Source: Aphanomyces cochlioides
Lineage: Eukaryota; Oomycota; Saprolegniomycetes; Saprolegniales; Verrucalvaceae
Direction of reading: 5' to 3'
Assembly: GCA_019828595.1 (NCBI GenBank)
Contig: JAHQRK010000014.1
Coordinates: 1,240,001-1,304,000 of the forward strand
DNA length: 64,000 nucleotides
Below the pieces are notes generated by a model. It was not told the DNA's origin, searched no databases, and saw only the letters and a program-made list of their open reading frames with translations. The first letter of the stretch is position 1. The number at the start of each line of letters is the position of its first letter. Positions 46,001 to 57,533 of this stretch are shown here, piece after piece. The position numbers and the translations under genes were made by a program.

Positions 46001-49000
46001 AGAGATGTTGCCGTTCATCAGCCCTGATGACATTCGCACAAACGACAATGTACGTGATATAATGAAATTTGCTGAGTGATACGTGGTAATGATAGGATTG
46101 CAAGTCGGCATTGGATCTTGCACTGGCTCGCAAACTTGTGTGCTCCGATAATTCATACCAAATCACGAATGATGAACTATTGAATTGTATCGAAGTCATT
46201 CGTCGACGAAGCTGCCTTCGTATCAATCCTTTCACAATTGTAACTTCGTTTTGTTCTACAAAAATTGACGCTCACAATAGCCAAAAAATTTCGCATTGAA
46301 CCAAAAATGTTGTGGCGACTGCACGCAAGCAGTTCAAGCCACTGCCAAGAAAGACTCAGCACTCAAATTGTACGATTTAGCCAAATCGAAACATTGGGAA
46401 GACTTGGAAGATCTTCTCAGTGAACCAATCAAGGGCGAGATACTCAATGCGCGTCAAGAGGACACGGTGCGATTCTCAAACTGAAATTGCCTTAACAAGG
46501 CATAGGGTTCAACTGTGGTCCATTTGGTGTGTCGCGATGGAAAAGTGAAGATATTGAAACTGCTCTTGGAACAGCCTGAATTAGATTTGAATATTGCCAA
46601 CAATGTACACCACGGAACATGGCCTCAATATATGTTAAACGAATGTAGGCTAACAAATACCCATTGTATGAAGCCGTAAAAAAAGACCGTGTTGGATGTG
46701 TCCAACTGCTGCTTCATGCCGGCGTCGCGCCTTATTTGATGGATGCTTACGAGGTATTGAGAATTTGGTAAGTATTTTATGAACAACGATTTAGGCACAT
46801 GAGGATCAAATCTCACAATTGAACAAGAATGCGAAATGCTATCAAATGATTGTGAACAAATATACATTGATGCAACAAGATCGCTTAAACTTATACTACC
46901 AAGCAAACGTACCTAGTATTCAAGTGGCCGAAAGACACATAAGGGTGGGCTAGATTGACTAATCGGGCTCATTATTTCTAGTCAAATCAATCGGCTCTTC
47001 ATGCTGCTGTTCTCCACAGACAGTCCAGCACGATCGTTGACGCATTATCTCAGGATGAACTGATTGATGTCGATCAGCAAGATGAGGTTTGTGTACTTTA
47101 TCGCATCTGAATTAATTTTACGTTAAGAATGGAAACACTGCCCTCATGTTGGCAGCAAGAGGAACATCCAAACTGTCAGAGGAGTATGTCCAGATTTTAA
47201 TCTCAAGGGAAGCCGATGTCGACGTCAAAAACAAAGTGCGTCTTATTCAAAGTTTCTCCTTTCAAGTTGACCTTATTGTAGGACAGCAGAACAGCTTTGA
47301 TGATCGCTGCAGTAGCGGGAAATGTTAATATCGTCGAGCTGCTTCTCAACCAAATGGCTGAAATTGACATTCAGGATAAGGTAGATCCACCGCATGATCC
47401 TCACAAGGTGAAAATTTTATAGGATGGAAAAACTTGCCTGGATCTTGTCAAAGAACTTAATAATGCCCCAACAATTGCTAGTGAGACGAAGCATGTAACA
47501 CCACATGCAAAAATCAAGTCACTGCTGACAATTGAAACGCAAACTCGAGCAAATTCTGTTGAATTTCGAGATAAACTTGCCAAAGCGTTGGTAAGAATGA
47601 CACTGGAAGAAGCTTTTCTACAAGGCGGCTTCCGCAAAGCTATCAACTGTAGCCCAAAGTTAGCTCGCTCGTTTCTGGATGATTGTGTCGTTATAACTCG
47701 CCATGACGTCCAATTTTCACAGGTACAACGTCTCTCTTCATCATTTTCTCTCAACGATATCACTAATATCTAGCTTAAGCAAATTTATGGTGAAGAGGTG
47801 AAGACAAGTGCTCTGAACTCAACGTTGAATCTGAAGTCAGACGATGAAGACTACATCATGGAAGCTCGCAAAGAGTGTCTTGAACATGTCGTCATGCGAC
47901 GTGTCATGGAAATCAAATGGGAGCTCTTTGGACAGCGAAAATATCTTGAACAATTCATGATGAACATGCTTCTATTGGTGACTTCGACAATCTCATCAAT
48001 AATGTTCGATGGCGATCCAATGACAAGCGTATCGAGTGGATTTTTGATCAGCGGTATTGCTGCTATTGTGCTCACAATTGTTGGATGCATCTTTGTCCAA
48101 TTTTTGCGGCCTCAACTCTTATGGAGAATCTCAAGATTAATCTACGACGGAAAGCTAACAAATGTGCCACAATTGGAAATCCCAAATCTCCCTGAGAAGA
48201 AACGCCATGCAAGAATGCTCCTTATTTGCCTCGCAGTTTTTCTGACCATCGTACTTGTTATCCCAATATTGCATTTGATGGATTTGGTCGATGTTGACCA
48301 ATACTTTCCAATTTTTAACCATTGTGTTCTTTGGCTCACGGCTGCATATTTTCTAATGAATGAGATTCAAGAAGCTCGTGCTGGTCTTTTCAAGTACTTC
48401 AAATCCGATGTCAACAAAGCTCAAATGGCTATTTATCTTGTCATCTTCTTTGTATTTGTGCCACTCAAGTTGAACATTGTGAAATTTGGCATGCTGCCAG
48501 ATAGCAAGATGGCTGTTGAAATTGGAATTGGGACATTCATCTCTATCATGTTGTGGGTACTAACTGTGCAATTTTTGGAAGTTGTACCGTCCGCAAGTTA
48601 TTTGTTGCCAATGATGTCCAATCTCCTTCAAGATGTGTGGAACTTCTTTATCTTTTTTGGCGTGTTTCAAATGGGTCTCACGATCACGTTTTATCAGCTT
48701 TTTAAACGAACCGATGATGAAAGTTTCCATACCATCACACAGTCGTTTATCACTACGTACTTTGTTGCGTTCGGGCAGCTTCCATTGGACTCTTTGAAAG
48801 CATTTGGAGAGAGCGAGGATGGACAAAGAGGAAGAAATGATTTTCTGGCTGCTTGTGCTGTGGTCTTGATGATGTTCCATGCCGCTGTGGTTGTGATTTT
48901 GCTGCTTAATATGTTGCTCGCCATGATGAATAAAACGTTCGAAGTGGGTTTCGAAAAGGCCAAGACAGAAGCGTTGGCGAGTTATGCCAAATGCATTCTG

Positions 49001-49873
49001 CGATTGGAGGAGTCGATGAATCACACCAAGGACGACACAGTCGCATTAATACATCTCAAGGATGCCAACGGCGACCTGGTCTTGAATCCAATATTTGACG
49101 AAATAGTGCCAAAGCCATTGTTGCAAATTTCTGATGAGCTAGAAGCTAGCATTGATGCTTACCAAAAGAAGAAAACAGAATGGATGGAGCTCATTGATGA
49201 GCTTCACAGTGCCGCGCTTGAAGAATTACAAGGTATCGAAAATGGATTACTCCATACACAGCATTTTGTCAAATTTGACGTGACAGATGCACTGAAAGTA
49301 GAACTGAGTATGATAAGACGCATTCGAGAACGCCTAGTTGAATATGTAGCGGTCGCCAAGAAAACGCGAGGTCAAGATCCAGAAAATGCTCTGAAGAAGC
49401 TCGATGGTTTAGTGAAGAAAGATTTCACCAAGTTTGAAGACTACATGAAACGTGTATGGTATTCCAAGAAGAAGAGCATCCAGCAGAAGCAATGTGTACT
49501 CTTGCATCAAATGACACGACGACATAAGTTTGACCAATTGATGTCAACGCTCAAGAAAAACATCATCGCTCGCTACGAGGCTATTCTGAACCGCGAGAAG
49601 GAAAAAGTTGTTGCGGATCCAACGCTGAGCGATGTCATGGAGCGATTTGATTCCGTGGAGCAAACGGTACGAGATCAAATTTCATCTCATGACACAAGCG
49701 GTAATGACGATTTGGCTGAGAAACTTGCAGTTGTCACCCAGCAAAACGAAGACTTGACAAAGAAGATTGAGGAGATGGCCACCAAGTTTGACGAAGAATT
49801 GTCGAAGCAAAGAGAAGAGATGACTGAAAAGTTGGACAAACTTATGCAACTCATGTTGGAAATGAAAAGCTAA
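43062..49873 (+). CDS. Gene D: ankyrin / four zinc-ribbon-module / TRP-like channel, intact
   Basis: ATG 43062 (MAEDKWLKLK) is the first ATG; the frame upstream begins at TTG. Eighteen exons join without a stop: 43062-43301, 43343-43438, 43488 onward for the ankyrin exons, the 1,818-nt module exon 44079-45896, ten more ankyrin and linker exons, then 47774-49873. All junctions are phase 0. The module cysteines are CSKC..CFTC, CTEC..CFNC, CYKC..CLNC and CVQC..CFTC, each with ten residues between the pairs. The channel exon has the same hydrophobic spans as A, pore loop SFITTYFVAFGQLPLD and S6-like LLLNMLLAMMNKT, then a coiled-coil tail (QQNEDLTKKIEEMATKFDEE). The pore has Gln where A has Glu. 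It is clearly diverged from A/B, so it is an older paralogue. A cation channel regulated through its ankyrin and zinc-ribbon parts is inferred. Confidence 0.85.
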
Positions 49874-50773
49874 ACAATTTATACTTGTAGATTCTTCTCA
49901 TGAACTTGTGAGTAACAATCCCCCCAGAATAGAGCGTCAGGGATACTTCGCTTAAGTGACAGAAACTATTTGACGCCTACGTATGTCAAAGTATCACTGA
50001 CTTGTCGTCAGGAGAGTGCACCATACATATTGTCGCGTAGTGGTCGAAATTCGTTGATAGCCTTCACATCCACGACGTTCTATACAATATCTTAAATAAT
50101 CCAAGATCAATTCAATATGCAAAAGCTTGCAACGCTAAGCAACAAAATCCAATCTGTCACGCGACATAGTCACATAGATGGAAGACCAAGCGTTCGATCT
50201 CCGCCAGGCCTTAAAATGATGAATGCTACATTTCACTGCATACATTTTGTCATGGAGTAAGCACAGCATACTACACCTATATAACTGGATTGTTGTCATG
50301 AATATTTACCGAGCTGACGGGAGTTTGCAGTTCGTTGAGGTACAATAAGTTTACGACCACAACTTGGTCAGTGGTACTAGTAATTTTGTGTGTCGGCTTG
50401 ATTGCGAAGGTACCTGGGAAATAATCTTCGCATGAATCAGACAATAATGAACGAGGCAAAGCAGTACGAAGTACTTTTGAAAACTGAAGATGAAATGCTA
50501 CGACAGGTCTCTCATTAGTAAGTAAAGGTATCTTTTTAATTTATGATTTGAAAATGCAGATATAACAGTCTATAAATTCATACAGTATCTTTTGACATGT
50601 GGAATATCAATGCAATTCATCAACGACCGCGAGGAGTCATGACACCAAGACCTGAAGATTGAACTTCAATTTCACGTCCGCGATCCATCCCACCGTGTGC
50701 ATGATTGATTTATCAACAACCTTGAGTGTGCAATTGGGAGAATGATCATTTTTATTTTTGCTGTATGCTCCAA
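49874..50773. other. Intergenic between D and E, no gene seen
   Basis: AT-rich with short unsupported frames. No counterpart of the ACTTCGTCATTTCC block of A and B is found before E. Confidence 0.45.
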
Positions 50774-53700
50774 ATGACCAATTATGGATCTTTCAAACTA
50801 AAACGCGGAGGAGGCCGTGACTCTCAAGTCGAAGATGTGACTCTTGTGACGATCGATGATGTGGACGAAGAGAATCAAGAAGAGGAATACGACGATGTGG
50901 ACGAAGCTTATGCTGACAAAACGATATTTGAACTCCTGGATTCTGGAAACGCCTCTGCCATCAAGAAGCGACTTGAGAATCTATCAGATGAAGAGTTGGC
51001 TGCTGTCGATGATGTAGGTTCGACCCCACTGAATTCGTTTTAAACCTGGGCTAGAATGGTTTTTCCATCTTGGAATGTGTAGTCAAGACGAAAAAGGTCA
51101 AATACGTGAAGACGATTGTGGAGCGAACCAAGTACAAAGTTGTTCCCAATGTACATCTTGCGACGAAATGAATAAATGAACCGACCAAATCTTGTAGTAC
51201 CTTGGAGCACCGCTTCTCCGAGCTGTTGAACTGAACGACTCTTTTGAGGTTGTCGACTATCTCATCAAGACTTTCGGTGCTTCATTGGACTTTCAGTATT
51301 CCGGCGATGTTCGACATCTCTCGAAGTATAATCTAATCTTTCTCGCTGTAGGAAGGTACAATCTTGCAAACTGCAGCGCGAAATGTGCATCAAGATATTT
51401 TGAAATTGCTTCTTGCTTCTGGTGCCGACGTTAACATTGTGAATGAGGTGATGTAACTATATTGCCTCTCTATTGACAACTTTGCCTAGAATGGTGAAAC
51501 TCCCTTAATGAGTGCCATCCAGGCTGAGAATATTCAAAATGTGGAGGCCCTTATTCAAGGCGGCGCGAACATTCACCATCAATCTCATGTGAGTACTTCT
51601 TCCATGGAAATGTTCGTCATTCCAAAGGTGTAGGAAGGAAAGACGGTACTGCACTTTGCCACATCCGAAAATGTTGAAATTCTTGACCTCCTGTTCCGGG
51701 CCGGAGCTGATATCGATGTCAAAGATAACGTTCGATACTTCTAAAATATCGTCATTATACTCATGGTCTTCATAGGACGGAAATTATGTGCTTCAAGTCG
51801 CCGACAACGAATACGTGAAAAATTCATTGCGCTTAGAGCGCATCACACGAGCGTTGTATCCTGCGCATATCATGGCTCGTAATGGTGACTTGAAAGGGAT
51901 CCAGCGCTGGCTGGGTGCTATGGCGGCCAAAGGACCTGGACAGTCGCAGTTATGGCACGGCCAACATTTACACGATGGAGAAGAAACTGACGTCCAACTG
52001 CGGCTGAAGTTAGTTCGTGATGTGAAATCGAGCACTTATAAGTGCGTGGGCACCTTTGCCGATGATCGCGGGGCTTATTATGTCACTGGTAAATGGAACG
52101 AATCTCACCTTGAAGTGAAGAAATTCTACGCTGAAAACGAGAGCTTCATTGAATATAATGGCGACATTGACGAAGAAACAGCTCAATGGAAAGGCGAGTT
52201 TTCTTCTGGAGGCGAGACACCCGAAGGCGAATTCTGTTTCACCATCCCACTATTTGAATGCTTCGAATGTCATTCCAAAGTACCCGAAGAAAACAAGTTC
52301 TGTTTCGACTGCAGCTCAGTTGAAAAATCTGTCTGGAGTGGCAAAACGAAAGAAGATGGAGAGTGGAATGAGATAGAGATTTCCTTGGAAGTGAGAGAAG
52401 ACGTGGCAGCACAAGTTTATCGGTTGGTCACTCCACAAGACAATTCTGACATCTCGTACCAAGTGAGTGGATGCATTTGGAAGAATGGTCGTATCAAGGT
52501 TGCCAAACACTTCACAACAAGCATCGAGCTTTTCGATGGTGTGTATGACAAAACAACCAAGAAATGGATGGGTGAACTGATCGATTCTGATGGTGCAACA
52601 AACAAGTTTATCATCCATATTCCCATGTGGATATGTTCTGAGTGTGAAAATGATGTTCCTGTCGAAAATTCAAAATGCTTGGAATGCAATCGTGACAGCA
52701 TCTATAACTGGAAGGGTGAAATTTGCCAAAACGTTGAGTGGCAAAAAACGGGATTATTTGTCGCAGTTGTTCGATATGCAGAACATGGTTTGTTCCGTTT
52801 GGTTGGCGAAGGCACAGATGATGTTGATACATTTGAAGCTTTTGGGACGTTCGAAGGAAATCTGATCAACTTGACCAAGGTTTATCCTCAAAGTACAGTA
52901 GAATTAAGTGGCACATTTGATGAAGACACCAAGACTTGGTCCGGCGCATGGGTTGATTCAGAAGGCAAAACTGATGATTTCAGAATTACCATACCGATGT
53001 ATGCATGTTCCAAATGCGACTCCCTTTTGCCCGTTTCAAATGAATTATGCTTGGATTGTTCAGTGGATGCCCCCGAATGGAATCCCATGAACGGAAGCCT
53101 TCTTCAAGCATGGATTGGTCAGTATCGCACAGATGGATGTGATTAGCGAGATGATGAGTTTTGCGTCAAAATTCTGCGTGACTTGGCCACTGACTCTTAC
53201 CGATTCGCGGGATTTGACAAAGACGATGCTGGTTATTTCGCTTCAAGTGGAACTTGGAAAGCTGACGAAATTCATATGGATCGCATCTACATGAAATTAA
53301 CTGCTACCCTGGATGGCAAAAATGACCCTGCCAAGTCTGAATGGTCTGGTCCAAATATTTTATTCTACGATAATGGGGACGAAACAAAATTCAAAATACG
53401 ATACAAGTTTCCCACGTGGCCATGTACTAAGTGTGCGAAACCCGTTCCTATTGAAAACACTTTGTGCTTTGGCTGTGACAAGACTCCTCGAAACTCTGTC
53501 CAGCCATTGGATTTACCTATTGAAGTCGAAGCTGTGAGACGCCAGATACATGCGAGAGAGCATATTTCTAATCTTCTCAACCAAATGGATCAAGTAAATA
53601 CCTGATTTAGGAAAGTCAGTCACGTTACTTCAAACGTAGCGAGGACGCACCGTTCTCATGTACGCGGCTGAAAATGGCCATTTGGGAATTTTGGAGGAGT

Positions 53701-56700
53701 TGCTGCCCTTCATGAGTCCAAATGATATTCGCACCAACGACAATGTACGTGAGAAATGAGAAAGATGCGCAGTTGTATGACATTTACATTCATAGCATGG
53801 AAAGACAGCTTTGGATCTTGCTCTTGCGCGAAAGCTAGTGTGCACAAAAAATCCTCTCGATTTGAGCAACGACGAAACACTGACTTGCGTAGAATTGATT
53901 CGACGTCGAAGCAGTCTTCAAATCAAGCCTACAATTGATGTAAGGTGCTTTATGTTACTGAATCTAAATTTAATGTGCGTAGCCTCATTCATTTGGATTT
54001 GACAGTACATGTCACGGCGATTGTGATGCAGCAAATCAAATTTCAAAGAAAAATACAAAGAATGACTGTCTATGTGATCTTGCAAAGTCGAAGAAGTGGG
54101 GGGAATTGGAAGAAATTTTCACTGCACCTGTAAGTGGCGATGTTCTTAATGCCAAGGACGATGATACGGTCCGAGTGTCTGTTTCCAAAACTTGCTCATT
54201 ACTTCTAGGGAGATACTGTCGCCCATGTATTATGTCGTGAAGGAAAAGTGAAACTTCTCGAATTGCTCTTAAAACAGTCTGCATTAGATCTGGAAATTCC
54301 CAATAACGTACGTCGACAATTATGCTCACGTTTATCTGAATGTTCCTTAGTGTTACAAATATCCCCTCTATGAAGCAATGAAAAAGGATCGTGTTGGGTG
54401 TGTCCAACTTCTTCTTAACGCCGGGGTATCACCAATGGCTTAGGAAGCTGACGAGGTTTGAGTGAATGAAATGGACTGCGTTTAATTTACCTCATTTGTA
54501 GTCAAATGATTACCAACTGGCGCTACTTAACAAGAAAGCAAAATGCTATCAGATGATTATGGACAAATTTGCATTAATGGAGCAAGATCGCTTGAGCTTG
54601 TACTACCAAGCCAATGTACCTAGTATTTACGTTGCTGAGAAACACAGACAGGTGGGAAGGTAAAACAACTGCATTAATTTTTTTCAGGCAAAACAATCAG
54701 CTCTTCATGCTGCTATACTCCACAATCAATCAAAGTCAGTGGTTGACGAGATCTCCCAAGACGAGCTGATCGACGTTGACGAAAAAGATGAGGTATGTAC
54801 ATTTACCTGGTGGTTCTTTATCATTATCTCAGGACGGAAATACTGCCCTCATTCTGGCGGTACAATCAAAGTCCAAACTGGCAGAAGACTATGTTGACAT
54901 TCTTCTTTTGAGTGAGGCAGATATCGATGCTACAAACAATGTACTTGTTCCGACACTAATCACAAAAATTTATACGTTGTGTAGGAAAACAGAACAGCTT
55001 TGATGATTGCGGCTGTCGATGGAAATGTTGCTGTTGTTGAACTGCTACTTCAAAATATGGCCGAAATCGATATTCAAGATAAGGTATATGCCCAACTTGA
55101 AAAGCTTTGTGACGACAAAAAAATAGGATGGTAAAACATGCCTGGATCTTGTTGAACAATTGACGCTTGGTTCACTCAAAACTGGCAGTATGTCCGAACT
55201 TGTCACACCACATACAAAAATCAAGAGTTTGCTCACAGCAGAGAAGCAAACTCGAGCGAATTCTGTTGATTTTCGCGATAAGCTCGTCAAGACATCGGTT
55301 GGTATGACTTCAGAAGAAGCATTTTTGCAGGGCGGATTCCGAAAAACTGTCAACTGCAGTCCCAAATTGGCTCGATCCTTTTTGGATGATTGTGTAGTCA
55401 TCAATCGCCATGACGTTGAATTTTCTCAGGTTTTTTTTTGATGATGTGAAAGTATTTTACCAAATAACGGTGCCATGAATAGCTGAAAGAGATCTATGGA
55501 GAAGATGTTGAGACGAGTGTGCTGAATTCTATTTTGAATTTGAAGTCCGACGATCCTGATTTTGTGATGGAAGCTCGCAAAGAGTGTTTGGAGCATGTGG
55601 TTATGCGACGTGTCATGGAAATCAAACGGGAACTGTTTGGTCAACGAAAATATCTTGAGCAGCTCATCATGAATATGCTTTTATTGGTGACTTCAACTAT
55701 TTCGTCGATTAGCTTTGACGAAAAGTTGAACTATGGTGATGAAAGCTCCAATCTACCTCGGGAACTATTGACAATTGGTCTCGCTGCAGTTTTGTTTGCA
55801 TTGCTCGGTTTCATTTTCGTGCAATTATTGCGCCCTCGGTATTTATGGCAAATCTCAAGATACTTGTACGACGGAAATTACGCCTTTGACCCTCAACTTG
55901 AACTTCCAAACCTTCCTGTGAAGAAACAACGCGCAAAAATGTTAATTGTCTACGCAATTTCGCTTTCAACGCTCGTTGTAGCCATTCCAATATTGTGCCT
56001 GATGAAGTGGCATAACATTCTTCGGTATTTCCCAATTTTCAACAATGTTGTGCTTTGGTTGACTGTGAGCTTTTTCCTCGTCACCGAAGTCCAAGAAGCG
56101 CGTGCTGGTGTCGCAAAATACTTCAAATCAGACATCAACAAAGCTCAAATGGCGATCTATCTCATCATCTTCTTCGTGTTTGTGCCACTGAAACTCAACA
56201 TTGTCACATTTGGTATGCTACCTGACACCTTGATGTCAGTTGAGGTTGGCATCGGCTCCTTTATTTCCATCATGCTGTGGGTATTGACTGTGCAATTCTT
56301 GGAAGTTGTGCCGTCTGCTAGTTATTTGTTGCCGATGATGTCCAATTTGCTTCAAGACGTATGGAACTTTTTCATTCTCTTTGGGGTTCCAAATGGGCTT
56401 ATTACCTTCTACCAACTTTTCAAACAAACGGACGATGAAAGTTTCGCGACGATTACACAGTCTTTCATCACTACGTATTTTGTCACATTTGGCCAACTGC
56501 CATTGGACTCACTGAAGGCATTCGACGAAGACAAAGAAGCGCAAAAAGGAAAGAACAACTTCTTAGCAACATGTGCTGTATTGCTGATGATGTTCCATGC
56601 AGCTGTTGTCGTTGTTTTACTCCTAAATATGTTGCTTGCAATGATGAACAAGACCTTTGAGACCGGTGTTGAAGAAGCCAAGACTGAAGCTTTGGCAAGT

Positions 56701-57476
56701 TATGCAAAGTGCATTATTCGATTGGAAGAATCGATGAATAAAGACAAGCATGGCATCATTGATCTAATTCACTTCAAGGATGTCAACGGCCAGCTCGTCT
56801 TGAATCCGATTTTCAACGAAACCGTGCCAAAACCTCAGCTCCAAATTCCTGACGAGCAGGAAGCTGCGATTAATGCGTACCAAAAGACGAAGACGGAATG
56901 GATTGAATTGATTGACGATCTGAACAGTATTTCAGTGGACGAGCTACAAAAACTTGAAGGCGGGTTGCTCCATACTCAGCACTTTGTCACCTTTGATGTG
57001 ACTGCAGTTCTGCATGGTGAATTCGACTTGATCAAGCAAACTCGCGCACACTTTGATGAATATGTGGAAATGGCAAAGAAGACACGAGGGCAAGATCCAG
57101 CGAATGCATTGAAGAAGCTTGATGGCTTGGTGAAAAAGGAAGTGATCAAATTTGAAGACGACATGAAACGTGAGTGGCACTCCAAGAAGAAAAGCTTTGA
57201 GCACAAACAATGTGTTCTTGTACATCAAATGGCATTCAAAGCCAATCTTGATGATCTTCTGTCGACTTTCAAGTCAAATATCCTCTTTCATTATGAAAGT
57301 ATTCTCGCAAGAGAAAGTGAAAAGGCCGAAGAGCCGACGCTGAATGATCATTCAACGCGTCGAGTCGGTGAAAGAAACCATTTGACGAAGAAATGGCCAA
57401 ACATGAAGAAGGAAGGGAAGAGATGGCTGCCAACCTGGACAAGCTCATGCAACTTATGTTGAAAATGAAGCGCTAG
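50774..57476 (+). pseudogene. Gene E: copy of gene D with nonsense codons and a shifted tail
   Basis: ATG 50774 (MTNYGSFKLK), or 50765, starts the same 18-exon plan. The module exon is 51776-53593 (1,818 nt) and the channel exon 55483-57476. TAG at 53144-53146 replaces the Trp of module 4 (GDW in D). TAG at 54441-54443 replaces a hydrophobic residue in an ankyrin exon (SPMA*EADE against APTALEAYE in A). In the channel exon FFILFGVPNGLITFYQLF is two residues short of D. Near 57345 the frame slips after TLND; the expected coiled-coil end (EEMA..LDKLMQLMLKMK) continues in another frame to TAG at 57474-57476. The pore reads FGQLPLD, as in D. Probably a recent pseudogene; the lesions use TAG twice plus frameshifts. 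Confidence 0.8.
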
Positions 57477-57533
57477 ACCACCAACACGACTGCAAAGTTC
57501 TTGATATCTAGAGTTTACCGACCGGGAATTAAT

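Noticed and set aside
18952..57476. Stop-codon reassignment to explain in-frame stops in genes B and E
   Set aside because: TGA, TAA and TAG all occur among the lesions, at Arg, Glu, Trp and hydrophobic positions, while intact A and D avoid them and use TAA as terminator. No single reassignment fits.
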